Of a stretch of DNA of 64,000 nucleotides, positions 18,368-26,180 are shown one piece after another (the stretch's first letter is position 1; each line of letters opens with the position of its first letter). The position numbers were made by a program, and so were the translations under genes. The stretch spans positions 62,001 through 126,000 of the forward strand of contig JAFVBG010000003.1 of assembly GCA_017480095.1 (NCBI GenBank). Direction: 5' to 3'. Below the pieces are notes generated by a model. It searched no databases and was not told the origin of the DNA. It was given only the letters and a program-made list of their open reading frames with translations. The stretch is from Candidatus Saccharimonadota bacterium. Lineage in GTDB: Bacteria > Patescibacteriota > Saccharimonadia > Saccharimonadales > Saccharimonadaceae.

Positions 18368-18583
18368 ATGTTATACCAGATTAAAGTCAAACCAGGCTCA
18401 TCTCAAGAAAAAGTCATCCAAAATGACGATGGCACGCTGATAGTCTATCTGCGCGCCAAGCCACACGATGGCGAGGCAAATACGGCACTGATAAAAATAT
18501 TGGCGAAATATTTTGACGTACCAAAGACCACGATTACGATTAAAAGTGGCGCAAAAGGCAGGCTAAAGACTGTCGAGTTTTAA
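18368..18583 (+). CDS. DUF167/YggU family protein
   Basis: 71 residues. The sequence ([41 protein letters not shown]) is a clear match to the small YggU family, widely conserved and of uncertain function. Here it is close to the minimum length. It is followed at once by a strong terminator. Confidence 0.88.
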   Translation: MLYQIKVKPGSSQEKVIQNDDGTLIVYLRAKPHDGEANTALIKILAKYFDVPKTTITIKSGAKGRLKTVEF

Positions 18584-18585
18584 AA

Positions 18586-18612
18586 ATAGCCCCTAAGCTA
18601 GGGGCTATTTGT
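18586..18612 (+). terminator. Intrinsic terminator
   Basis: ATAGCCCCTA-AGC-TAGGGGCTAT followed by TT lies directly after the DUF167 stop and ahead of the convergent yebC gene. Confidence 0.85.
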
Positions 18613-18624
18613 ATCTATAAGAAG

Positions 18625-19326
18625 TTAGGCCAAGTTCGTATGAACCGCTACGACGTCGTCGAGGTCGTCGATAGCGTCGAGTAATTTTTCCGCCTTTTCT
18701 AAATCTTCACCGTCAAGCTCGATTGGATTGGTGCCGAGATATTTTAATTCGGCTGAAGCGACAGTAATACCACTGTCAATCAGGGCTTGGCGAACTTTCA
18801 TCAAATCTGAAGCGGCAGTAGTGATAGTAGAGCCATCTTCTTCATCTGCTACATCTTCAGCACCAGCATCGAGCGCAGCCATCATTACGTCGTCGCCTTT
18901 CTGCTCGGTAAAAATCACGCCTTTGCGTTCAAACTGGAACATGACTGAGCCTGGGTCAGCCATGCGACCACCGTTTTTCTGTAAAGCGTTACGTACATCT
19001 GGCATCGTGCGATTTTTGTTATCGGTTGCTACCTCGATGATGATACCGATGCCACCAGGACCATAAGCCTCATAAGTCTCCTCGATTAGAGCGGCAGCCT
19101 CTTTAGAAGTGGCACGCGCGATTGCGCGCTCGATATTGGCTTTTGGCATATTGGCATGGCGGGCTTTCTCAAGTACCATGGCCAGGCTTGGGTTCATCGA
19201 CGGGTCGGCACCGCCACGAGCGGCAATTGCAATCTGATTGCCAATCTTAGTAAAAAGTGCGCCGCGCTTTGCATCGACCACGGCCTTCTGGCGCTTGGTG
19301 GTAGCCCATTTACTATGTCCGGACAT
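18625..19326 (-). CDS. yebC: YebC/PmpR family protein
   Basis: 233 residues, the standard length. It begins MSGHSKWATTKRQKAVVDAK, the diagnostic YebC N-terminus, and contains GPGGIGIIIEVATDNKNRT. Members act as transcription regulators or as translation activators that relieve stalling at polyproline stretches (YebC and TACO1 lineage). Which applies here cannot be told. RBS AAGGAG precedes ATG at 19326. Confidence 0.95.
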   Translation of the reverse strand: MSGHSKWATTKRQKAVVDAKRGALFTKIGNQIAIAARGGADPSMNPSLAMVLEKARHANMPKANIERAIARATSKEAAALIEETYEAYGPGGIGIIIEVATDNKNRTMPDVRNALQKNGGRMADPGSVMFQFERKGVIFTEQKGDDVMMAALDAGAEDVADEEDGSTITTAASDLMKVRQALIDSGITVASAELKYLGTNPIELDGEDLEKAEKLLDAIDDLDDVVAVHTNLA

Positions 19327-19409
19327 AAAACTCCTTATATATAATTACAAAATAATATCAAAACTTAGTCTAATTATAACAGATATATGAGAAAAAAGCT
19401 AGTAAGCGG

Positions 19410-19438
19410 TTGAAAAAAAGAAGGTGATATGCTACAAT
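19410..19438 (+). promoter_or_regulatory. Promoter of tRNA-CAU
   Basis: TTGAAA (19410-19415), a 17-bp spacer, and TACAAT (19433-19438), 25 bp before the tRNA. Confidence 0.75.
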
Positions 19439-19463
19439 AATAGAGGAATAGTTTTTTATATGT

Positions 19464-19540
19464 GGTACCGTAGCTCAGATGGTTAGAGCGTGGGACTCAT
19501 AAGCCCAAGGTCACTGGTTCGATCCCAGTCGGTACTACCA
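19464..19540 (+). tRNA. tRNA with CAT anticodon (Met elongator or Ile2)
   Basis: 77 nt with an encoded CCA end. The acceptor is GGTACCG with CGGTACT (G1:U72), the D-arm is GCTC/GAGC, the anticodon loop is CTCATAA, and the T-loop is GTTCGATC. The anticodon stem TGGGA/GCCCA has an A31:G39 mismatch. It lacks the C1xA72 mismatch of initiator tRNA. An Ile2 role would need tRNA lysidine synthetase acting on C34, and sequence alone does not settle Met versus Ile. Confidence 0.9.
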
Positions 19541-19549
19541 TACTGGAAT

Positions 19550-19574
19550 TAGAGTCATGAGTTGGCTCTTTTTT
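19550..19574 (+). terminator. Terminator after tRNA-CAU
   Basis: AGAGTCA pairs with TGGCTCT (one G:U) and is followed by TTTTTT. Confidence 0.7.
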
Positions 19575-19598
19575 GAACTAGGATATAAACCTTGTGTA

Positions 19599-19742
19599 TT
19601 GATTCTTTTATGCTTTTGTGATAAAATAGAATTACAAATGATTCGCCTCTCGAATTGGCGTCGTTATGGCGATACTTTCCAGGTGAGAAATCTGCTGGAT
19701 AGAAGGCGAATCGACCAAGTAGCGCCGTCTGGCGCTTTTTTG
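19599..19742 (+). ncRNA. Candidate small structured RNA with its own promoter and terminator
   Basis: Promoter TTGATT (19599-19604), 17-bp spacer, TAAAAT (19622-19627). The putative ~105-nt transcript folds with a basal stem GATTCGCCT (19640-19648) / AGGCGAATC (19704-19712) and an internal stem around TTTCCAG/CTGGATA. It ends in a canonical terminator, AGCGCC-GTCT-GGCGCT plus a T-run (19721-19741). The short reading frames across it in both directions have no RBS or recognisable content. I do not recognise the family. Confidence 0.5.
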
Positions 19743-19745
19743 GTG

Positions 19746-20354
19746 TCATAAATCGGTCTTCATACTAACGATATGCTTATTGACGATCCTGATATAGCTA
19801 GAGTCCTTATCTCGCCCCACTAAGCGGTGTGCCGCACCAGCAATCATATCTGCGAGCTGTATAAGATTATTATCTACTGAATCACGATAAGTAAGTTGTT
19901 CCATGGCGCCTTTTGTAAGGCTTTGGCGAAAAAAGGTCTTCACATGTCTTCGATATGTAGAACCGCCTTCTCCATCGATAAGAATATGAGCTCGCTCTAA
20001 CTCGAAAGATTTAATAGCTTTCAGAATAGTGGCATTGTAAAATTTGCTAGCATCTTTTCCGAACGTTTTATTATTTTTAAAAGTTGTTTTATCAAGAATG
20101 ACGAGAGAAATATCAAAATTACAGCTTTTTAGTTCGGTTAAGAAGAGTTTTCTAATCTCTGGGGAAGTCTTGCGAAACTTAAACTCGTGCTTTGGCTTCC
20201 AATTAAGCTTCTGCCGCAAACGTTTGATTTTTAACGCGACCTCTTCGGCATCCAGATCATCCTTGAATAGAATTGCAGCAATAACAAAATATGCGCTAGA
20301 GCCCCTTTCCAACTTTAGCCCAGGATCACCAGAGTCATCTACGGAAACAATCAT
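19746..20354 (-). CDS. DUF3800 domain protein
   Basis: 202 residues. The N-terminal VSVDDSGDPGL motif and the C-terminal NNLIQLADMIAGAAHR stretch match DUF3800, which has an RNase H-like fold with conserved acidic residues. It is common near mobile or defence genes but has no established role. A -10 box TATAAT lies seven bases before ATG at 20354, so the mRNA is probably leaderless. The gene sits just upstream of the DGR on the other strand, and nothing ties it to the DGR beyond position. Confidence 0.8.
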   Translation of the reverse strand: MIVSVDDSGDPGLKLERGSSAYFVIAAILFKDDLDAEEVALKIKRLRQKLNWKPKHEFKFRKTSPEIRKLFLTELKSCNFDISLVILDKTTFKNNKTFGKDASKFYNATILKAIKSFELERAHILIDGEGGSTYRRHVKTFFRQSLTKGAMEQLTYRDSVDNNLIQLADMIAGAAHRLVGRDKDSSYIRIVNKHIVSMKTDL

Positions 20355-20445
20355 GTAGTTTATTATACCAGAGACGTACAGCTTGGCAAATAGTATTTCA
20401 AATAGCTAGGAATGCTAGATGTGTTTAACTTTACCATTTTGACCG

Positions 20446-20474
20446 TTGAATTTTTGTTTTGGCTGTGCTATAAT
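20446..20474 (+). promoter_or_regulatory. Promoter of the DGR target leader
   Basis: TTGAAT (20446-20451), a 17-bp spacer, and TATAAT (20469-20474). It drives the ~340-nt structured leader ahead of the variable protein gene. Confidence 0.8.
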
Positions 20475-20478
20475 GGAA

Positions 20479-20820
20479 TTACGACAACATTTTAACACAA
20501 TCGATTATTTTATTGCTGAAAAGCAGTAGCATCGGCTGTATCGTAAGCGTATAAGGCTTGGAGTCACAAGGCTCACACTAGTACTACGTTTATGATACGG
20601 TCGATTGTGAGATGTTGTCGTAAATACCTTGTGGCTCCATTCTTACGACGACTAGATTACAATCTGGAGAAAGTAGAATGGGTTCCGCGAGGGACCTGAT
20701 TTTAATCTTACTATGACTCGGCAGAAGTTGATTGCGAGCTTACAAGCTTAAAGATCAGGAGAGAGAATAATTTAATCTGTCACGAGCCCCGATCATTATC
20801 GGATGGTTGGGGTTATTTTT
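20479..20820 (+). ncRNA. Highly structured leader RNA with pseudoknot and terminator-like hairpin
   Basis: Stem P1 pairs 20479-20490 with 20612-20623 (12 bp). P2 pairs 20496-20504 with 20601-20609. P3 pairs 20536-20546 with 20590-20600, with G:U pairs. In the P3 loop, 20560-20571 (GGAGTCACAAGG) pairs with 20627-20638 (CCTTGTGGCTCC), a 12-bp pseudoknot closing outside P1. Further stems include 20639-20643/20675-20679 and a GCGA-tetraloop hairpin (20681-20696). At the 3' end AGCCCC (20785-20790) pairs with GGGGTT (20809-20814) and TATTTTT follows. An alternative hairpin CCGAT-CATT-ATCGG (20789-20802) competes with it. This suggests a cis-regulatory attenuator or a free-standing RNA. It lacks the consensus of RNase P, tmRNA, SRP or common riboswitches that I know. 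Confidence 0.65.
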
Positions 20821-20845
20821 GTGACAACAAAAGAGAGGTGTATCT

Positions 20846-23119
20846 ATGGGTCAACGCAAGAATCAAACTAAGTATCGGGACAGAGGCAGTTTCAGCGGCC
20901 TTCTCTCTCCCGTCGCTGAAACTACCTCTATACCGATACGGTTCTTGCCTTATGCAGTAGGAGTTTTTGGATTGGCATTTATCGCTAGTTGTATTACGGC
21001 AAGTATTACAACGCCAGTCCAAAACTCAGATGCGACGAGTGGATTAAACCTGAATACAAACGCAGTATCATATTATGTTAACATCGCATCCAACAATGGC
21101 AGTGGCGGCACAATTAGCAAAGACATTCAGGCGACCTATGCCGGCACGATGGGCGTGATTACTGATACTCTGAAGATTACGTCCAACACGCCAAACGGCT
21201 ACTATGTCTATCTTTCAGCGGCGAACGGACATAACCAGAATCTAACTAATACTTCCGATAGCACTTATGTCCTCGCACCAATCGACACCGAGACCTATAG
21301 CCTTTCTAATCCAGGCAACCTTTCTACGGTGAACACTTGGGGCGTGGCCGTGGCAAATACTTATAATAATGCCTACGACGCCGCATCTAGCTACACAGAT
21401 GCCACCGTCTCCCAGACCACGAAGTTTGCTCCAGTTCCAGCCTATGGCGCTGAGGAACTGCTAATCACTCGCACTGGCAGCACGGTTGTTCCTGGCGCTG
21501 AGAGTGATACTTCCCTGGCCAATGTTGATACTATCCCAGTCTATTACGGCTATTATGCTAACTCTGCTCTGCCATCCGGTACTTATGCGGACACGGTGCT
21601 CTACACAGCTTACGCTGAGGCGACCGACCAGAGTGGTGGTATTGCGACCTACACGGGTGATGTAAACTACAAGACCGGTGGCACGGCGACCTTTACGACC
21701 TCGCTCTACACCGACCGCGAAGTAGCAGTTGGCGATGTGGAATTGACTGTGGGTGGAATTGCGGCTACCGTAACTGGTGTCTCCAAGGTGAATGCTGGTG
21801 TCAACGATTCCGTAGTGGTGACTGCTACTCTCCCAGCTCAAGCCAAGCCAGGCAATTATGATGCCGTCTTGACCATCTCGAAGTTTGGACATGCTTCGAC
21901 TACTTCGGTAGCCTATGACACAGACGGAATTGTAATTTCCTCTGGGACTTATGCCGGCACTTACAAAACGATGCAGAGCATGACCTCTAATATCTGTAAT
22001 GCTTGGGCAACCACTCCAGACGCCTTTACTTCTGGTAGTGGCCCAGAATATAAGTATGGTTCCAGTCTAAACGTTGCCGAAAGCACCATCGTCAGCGATC
22101 CAGCTTCCAACTGGTCTAGCGTGACAGGTGTAGCGGGCGTCACCAGCGGTTCTGCTGTCGCTAACATCAATACCGATGTGCCAGAAACCTATCTCCGTGA
22201 TTCTCGCGACGGTAACTATTATCGCATCCGCAAACTAGCAGACGGTAACTGCTGGATGACGGAGAACCTTCGCCTCGTCTTCTCAACAGACGGCTCGAAT
22301 ACCATCGGTCAAGTCAACGCAGATGGCACTATTACTGCCACCGAAGAAACTATCAACGAGAACAACTCTAACGTTGGTGCAAGCGCCGTAGGTGGCTCTA
22401 GTGCTTCAAATTTCAACGCCACCAGTTTCGCCAGCTCGATTGCTTACACCGAAACCTCTGCTTCCCACTCGATTTGGGGTAAAGAAACTGGCCAGAGACA
22501 CAGTACTGCTACTGGTAGCGTAGATAATAACGAAGCCAACTCCGCTATCTCCATGGAATACAGCCGCAGTTATTATAATCCAGATACTAGAAGCAATGCA
22601 AACTTTATCAACGATGGTGATGAACAGACTGTGGGTACTTACTACAACTGGAAGACTGCTACCGCCGGTACTGGCACAACCGCCAACGCTAGTACGACTG
22701 ACTCTATTTGTCCAAAAGGTTGGCAACTCCCGGTGAATGCCGATGCCGGTAAATCTTGGAACAATCTTATCTTCAACACCTATGGTGGTGGCAAGGGCTA
22801 TGATGCAACGAACAATCCAGATGGCATCACGCAAGGCAATGCTGGTTCTGGTCAGGCTTACTACCAGACTGTAAATGGCGCTCATATCTACGCCATGAGC
22901 CAAGCCATGCGCCGCGCGCCGCTTTCAGTGCCTTTCTCCGGCTACTACAACTACTACTCTGGTGGTGTCGCCGTTGTCGGCAGCGGTGGCTACTTCTGGT
23001 CTTCTGCTTCCGCTTCCGCGCCTAGCGCTCACGGCCTCAACTTCTACAGCTACTACCTGTACCCGCAGAATAGCAATTATAAGGGCGTCGGATTCACAGT
23101 CCGCTGCGTGGCTCAGTAG
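20846..23119 (+). CDS. DGR variable target: membrane-anchored surface protein with C-type-lectin-like variable tail
   Basis: 757 residues. A short cytoplasmic N-terminus and one membrane segment (~32-55, FLPYAVGVFGLAFIASC) precede a long Thr/Ser/Asn-rich extracellular region. From ~445 on it resembles the FISUMP module, with DSRDGNYYRIRKLADG, NCWMTENLRL and ICPKGWQLP. The last 66 residues (from ~692) are the variable repeat ending in FTVRCVAQ, on a C-lectin-type scaffold as in other DGR targets. It is probably a surface receptor or adhesin whose binding face is diversified. The RBS GAGAGGTG precedes ATG at 20846. Codons ~10-31 form a long hairpin. Confidence 0.9.
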   Translation: MGQRKNQTKYRDRGSFSGLLSPVAETTSIPIRFLPYAVGVFGLAFIASCITASITTPVQNSDATSGLNLNTNAVSYYVNIASNNGSGGTISKDIQATYAGTMGVITDTLKITSNTPNGYYVYLSAANGHNQNLTNTSDSTYVLAPIDTETYSLSNPGNLSTVNTWGVAVANTYNNAYDAASSYTDATVSQTTKFAPVPAYGAEELLITRTGSTVVPGAESDTSLANVDTIPVYYGYYANSALPSGTYADTVLYTAYAEATDQSGGIATYTGDVNYKTGGTATFTTSLYTDREVAVGDVELTVGGIAATVTGVSKVNAGVNDSVVVTATLPAQAKPGNYDAVLTISKFGHASTTSVAYDTDGIVISSGTYAGTYKTMQSMTSNICNAWATTPDAFTSGSGPEYKYGSSLNVAESTIVSDPASNWSSVTGVAGVTSGSAVANINTDVPETYLRDSRDGNYYRIRKLADGNCWMTENLRLVFSTDGSNTIGQVNADGTITATEETINENNSNVGASAVGGSSASNFNATSFASSIAYTETSASHSIWGKETGQRHSTATGSVDNNEANSAISMEYSRSYYNPDTRSNANFINDGDEQTVGTYYNWKTATAGTGTTANASTTDSICPKGWQLPVNADAGKSWNNLIFNTYGGGKGYDATNNPDGITQGNAGSGQAYYQTVNGAHIYAMSQAMRRAPLSVPFSGYYNYYSGGVAVVGSGGYFWSSASASAPSAHGLNFYSYYLYPQNSNYKGVGFTVRCVAQ
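20872..20939 (+). repeat. Long imperfect inverted repeat in the first codons of the DGR target
   Basis: The arms 20872-20897 and 20914-20939 match at about 22 of 26 positions (core CAGTTTCAGCG with CGCTGAAACT) around a 16-nt spacer. It begins 27 bases into the gene and could fold in the mRNA just behind the start codon. Confidence 0.75.
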
Positions 23120-23137
23120 TGTAGGTGTGTCTGCCAC
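22919..23137 (+). repeat. DGR variable repeat (VR)
   Basis: A 219-bp stretch homologous to TR1 (25876-26094, minus strand). Seventeen positions differ, and each is A in TR1: nine A-to-T and eight A-to-G. The last changed bases are at 23087-23088. The following stretch up to 23137, which includes the stop codon and 18 bases beyond it, is identical and would contain the initiation-of-mutagenic-homing region. Confidence 0.96.
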
Positions 23138-23214
23138 TGGGTTCCCTTTGGCACGGCACTGAATAGCTTCAGGCTAGTATAAGGTATAAAGTAAAAGGAA
23201 AGATAAAATGATTT

Positions 23215-23273
23215 GTCTGGCGAGCACCCTCGCCAGACCCCTCCAAGGCGGGCTTGCCCGCCGCTGGAGGGGG
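23215..23273 (+). repeat. Two tandem GC-rich hairpins downstream of VR
   Basis: Hairpin 1 is a perfect 10-bp stem, GTCTGGCGAG (23215-23224) with CTCGCCAGAC (23229-23238) and a CACC loop. Hairpin 2 pairs CCCCTCCA (23238-23245) with TGGAGGGG (23265-23272) and GGCGGGC with GCCCGCC inside. No T-run follows on either strand. A GC-rich hairpin with a four-base loop downstream of VR is known in the Bordetella phage DGR as a target-recognition element. Confidence 0.75.
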
Positions 23274-23290
23274 AGGATTAAAAAAGAAAA

Positions 23291-24442
23291 ATGACAACCA
23301 AAACCAATAACCTCTCATCAACTACAGCCGCCCAAAAAGCGGCTGTAGCGCGTACCAAAAATACAACTGCGCCGCAAGCGGTCAAGAATACAATGATCGA
23401 AACTAGACCACTCAAAAAACTGTCGAAACCTCGGCGGACTAATAAGACCTCTGCTTCTAACACTCCCGAAGAGGTGGAGCGCAAGAAAGAGGATGCGCGA
23501 GAACAGCTAAAGCATTTCAAAGAAGTTAAGGCCGAGGCCTACGAGCTGGAACGTCAGAATGTCAACAAGATTATTGCTTTCGATTCTGGTGAGCCATGGT
23601 ACAAAATCGGCTTCAAGTCGAACCTAATCTACGAATTTTATGTTCTGCCCCACCTGAAAGAGGCGCATTTCAAACCGCGACAAGATAGCGACCATTACAC
23701 TTACTCTAAGACTGGCGTAACTAGCATCAGTGATATTATAGTCTTTGCGGAGGAGTTGAAGAAGCGTGGTGCCATCATTCCAGAGAGTCTAGAGAAGTAT
23801 TTTGACGGTAGTCTGCCGTCGGATGCACGTCCGCATGGTGAAGAGCGTCAATCGATTTATGTCTTTGAGTTTAAGGGTCTAACCAGAGCGAACATCGACA
23901 CTTTCTTCAAGGCGAAGATGAAGACGATGGAAGATCTCAATGAACTAGTTTTACCTTATTATATTCCCCAAGAACTATATGCCGATTTGCACTCACTGGC
24001 CCAGATGACTTGTGATATGCTTTTGCGCTTACCAACCGCGGTGCGCAATGTTTATGGCGAGATTCTGGCTAATCTAACTGTCGCTATGCTACGCGATATT
24101 AATGCGACTTGTAATGGTTATGGCGCCGAGGGTAGTCTTTCACGAGTTCTAAACTTAATATTATATCGTTGTGCCGAGATACAGGAGGTTGTGCGGATAC
24201 TGCTAGATTCTAACCATCTTCGTTTTGGCGCTTGCCAAGTATTACTGCGTCTCACGCTAAAGGTACAACAAGATGCTAAGGAAGAACTGGCGCATATCGA
24301 GAAAAAGGGTAATCCCGTGGTGGAGGCCATCAAAAAGGCGAAGGATTTTCCAAAATTGAAAGGTGTGAAGCTAGATGACATTATCGGCGAGCCAAAAGCG
24401 GGCAGTGCGGGGATTATCAAAACAAGGTCGCCACAACAATGA
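23291..24442 (+). CDS. avd: DGR accessory protein, Avd-like helical bundle with long N-terminal extension
   Basis: 383 residues. The C-terminal part (~215-345) is helical (LPTAVRNVYGEILANLTVAM, then LSRVLNLILYRCAEIQEVV) and fits the Avd four-helix bundle that binds RT and template RNA. The first ~60 residues are basic and low-complexity. Residues ~80-190 form an unfamiliar α/β-looking domain (NKIIAFDSGEPWYKIGF), with weak similarity to the first domain of MutS. The usual Avd is ~125 residues, so this is about three times longer. The stop TGA overlaps the RT start (ATGA), so translation is coupled. The RBS GGAGG lies ~14 bp upstream, just after hairpin 2. Confidence 0.75.
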   Translation: MTTKTNNLSSTTAAQKAAVARTKNTTAPQAVKNTMIETRPLKKLSKPRRTNKTSASNTPEEVERKKEDAREQLKHFKEVKAEAYELERQNVNKIIAFDSGEPWYKIGFKSNLIYEFYVLPHLKEAHFKPRQDSDHYTYSKTGVTSISDIIVFAEELKKRGAIIPESLEKYFDGSLPSDARPHGEERQSIYVFEFKGLTRANIDTFFKAKMKTMEDLNELVLPYYIPQELYADLHSLAQMTCDMLLRLPTAVRNVYGEILANLTVAMLRDINATCNGYGAEGSLSRVLNLILYRCAEIQEVVRILLDSNHLRFGACQVLLRLTLKVQQDAKEELAHIEKKGNPVVEAIKKAKDFPKLKGVKLDDIIGEPKAGSAGIIKTRSPQQ

Positions 24443-25803
24443 TTTATAGGCCAGATGATAGCCTAGTGACGGCGGAAGATTTGAACCTGGCCACAGAACT
24501 TCCCGACGAACTGACCTTGCCGACCAACGAAGATTTAGAAAAACTTGCCACGGTGATACATGGCGACTTCTTTGATGAAAATCCCGTGGACTACCGACCG
24601 ATGAAGCCCTATCTCGACCCAAGGACTCCTTTCCCTTACACGGAAAAAGCGGAAAGATTTTTTGCGGCGACTACGCAACGCGTGTTTACGCATGATCGTC
24701 CGTCTTATTCTGAGCTGGTCTGCGCATTACACAAGGCATACGTCGAGGCGCGTCGAGCGAAACGTGGGACACTCGACGAAATTCGCTTTGAGGCAAACTT
24801 GTTTCAAAACTTAGAAAATCTGGCGAAGACGATTATGTCGCGGACTTATGAACCGAGTCGGGGCATTGCTTTTATTGTGAACCGCCCAGTGATACGCGAG
24901 ATTTTTGCTGCACCTTTTCGCGATCGTGTAGTCCATCATCTACTTTTTGACCTCTGTTCGGAATGGTGGGATAGGAGATTTATCGGCAATTCGTTTGCTT
25001 GTAGAATTGGTAAAGGTACGATTTATGGTTGGAAACATATCCAGCGTGATATGCGCACTTGTTCTAATCTTGGTAAAATCCCTGCCCTCGTACAGAAAAA
25101 TGACCTTTCGGGGTATTTTATGAGTTTGGATCGAAGACTATTGTTTCAGCGAGTATGCTGGGGCTTAGAGCAACAATTCGCCCAGGCGCCGTGGCTCTAT
25201 AGTTTGACGAAGTATCTCTGGCGGAAGATTATTTTTGACGACCCTACGCGTAATGTGCAGATACGAGGTTCGGCTAACGATTGGAAAAAGCTCCCACGCA
25301 ACAAGAGTTTGTTTTTTCAGAAGCCTGGGGTCGGGATTGTAATCGGAAATCTGACATCGCAACTACTATCTAACATTTTCTTAGATCAGCTCGACCATTA
25401 TGTGCGGTTTGAGTTGGGGTATAGATTTTATGGGCGGTATGTGGATGACTTTTATATTGTAGTGACAGAAGAGGAACGAGATCAACTAGCGCGAGACATG
25501 AAACAAATTGATGCCTATCTCAAATCGATTGGGTTAAAATTACATCCGAAGAAGTGCTATAACCAAGACGTCAAACACGGCATCGACTTTTTAGGAGCGA
25601 GAGTATATCTGCAACATGTGCAGCCTGGGCCTAGGGTAGTGAAAAACTTTCGCCAGGCCGTGCATAATATTGCTAGCGGTAAGACTGATGACCTAGACGT
25701 GCTGACGAGCTATGATGGATTGATTAGCCACATGCAAGCGCAACGGATGATTGGGCAGACTTATCGATCTGTGGGTTGGGAATATGGAGAACTGACGATT
25801 TAG
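24439..25803 (+). CDS. DGR reverse transcriptase
   Basis: 454 residues. The fingers/palm motifs are in order: RDRVVHHLLFDLCSEWW near 160, NDLSGYFMSLDRR near 220 (first catalytic Asp), GIVIGNLTSQ near 298 and RYVDDFYIVV near 332 (catalytic DD). The SQ in motif 4 distinguishes DGR RTs from group II intron and retron RTs. The C-terminal thumb includes KLHPKKCYNQ. There is no maturase or nuclease domain. It reads template RNA and produces adenine-mutagenised cDNA for homing into VR. It overlaps the accessory gene by four bases. Confidence 0.96.
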   Translation: MIYRPDDSLVTAEDLNLATELPDELTLPTNEDLEKLATVIHGDFFDENPVDYRPMKPYLDPRTPFPYTEKAERFFAATTQRVFTHDRPSYSELVCALHKAYVEARRAKRGTLDEIRFEANLFQNLENLAKTIMSRTYEPSRGIAFIVNRPVIREIFAAPFRDRVVHHLLFDLCSEWWDRRFIGNSFACRIGKGTIYGWKHIQRDMRTCSNLGKIPALVQKNDLSGYFMSLDRRLLFQRVCWGLEQQFAQAPWLYSLTKYLWRKIIFDDPTRNVQIRGSANDWKKLPRNKSLFFQKPGVGIVIGNLTSQLLSNIFLDQLDHYVRFELGYRFYGRYVDDFYIVVTEEERDQLARDMKQIDAYLKSIGLKLHPKKCYNQDVKHGIDFLGARVYLQHVQPGPRVVKNFRQAVHNIASGKTDDLDVLTSYDGLISHMQAQRMIGQTYRSVGWEYGELTI

Positions 25804-25826
25804 GGCTCGATGGGTTCAGTCGTAAA

Positions 25827-25854
25827 CTGGCTAGCACCTTTTTGGTCTAGCCAG
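25827..25854. terminator. Hairpin between the RT and TR1
   Basis: CTGGCTAG (25827-25834) pairs with CTAGCCAG (25847-25854), and ACC with GGT around TTTTT. It could end both the RT mRNA and the convergent template RNA. The T-run is weak on either side. Confidence 0.6.
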
Positions 25855-25875
25855 GACTATTGAAGGGGGAACGCT

Positions 25876-26094
25876 GTGGCAGACACACCTACACTACTGA
25901 GCCACGCAGCGGACTGTGAATCCGTTGCCCTTATAATTGCTATTCTGCGGGTTCAGGTTGTTGCTGTTGAAGTTGAGGTTGTGAGCGTTAGGCGCGGAAG
26001 CGGAAGTAGAAGACCAGAAGTTGCCATTGCTGCCGACATTGGCGACACCACCAGAGTTGTAGTTGTAGTTGCCGGAGAAAGGCACTGAAAGCGG
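25876..26094 (-). repeat. DGR template repeat 1 (TR1)
   Basis: 219 bp, minus strand. It is identical to VR except at 17 adenines. Conceptual translation is rich in Asn (AAC/AAT) at exactly the diversified codons, the usual TR design. An open frame crosses it, but it has no RBS and is best read as non-coding template RNA. It lies opposite to and convergent with the RT, not between accessory gene and RT on the same strand as in the Bordetella phage element. Confidence 0.95.
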
Positions 26095-26180
26095 ACGATT
26101 TTTTGGGTATCTGTTTTTTGCGGCACGCTTGACTTTTTGGCTCTAAGACCCACCTCGGAAGATTTTTGAAGGGGAACGCT

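Noticed and set aside
19555-19751. Two 64-codon reading frames on opposite strands
   Set aside because: They run across a terminator and the candidate small RNA, without RBS or recognisable sequence.
20670-20700. T-box riboswitch, from the GGGTTCCGCGAGG stretch
   Set aside because: The T-box TGGNACCGCG bulge, specifier loop and AGNAGA-type stem I motifs are missing, and the downstream gene has no link to aminoacylation.
20479-20820. tmRNA, RNase P or 6S RNA
   Set aside because: No tag-peptide frame or tRNA-like ends, no GAGGAAAGTCC core, and the fold is not a single long hairpin with a central bubble.
25894-26085. Small Asn-rich protein encoded on the minus strand across TR1 (and a similar one across TR2)
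   Set aside because: The open frames exist only because the templates mirror the VR coding frame. There is no RBS or proper start, and the Asn codons are the mutable adenines.
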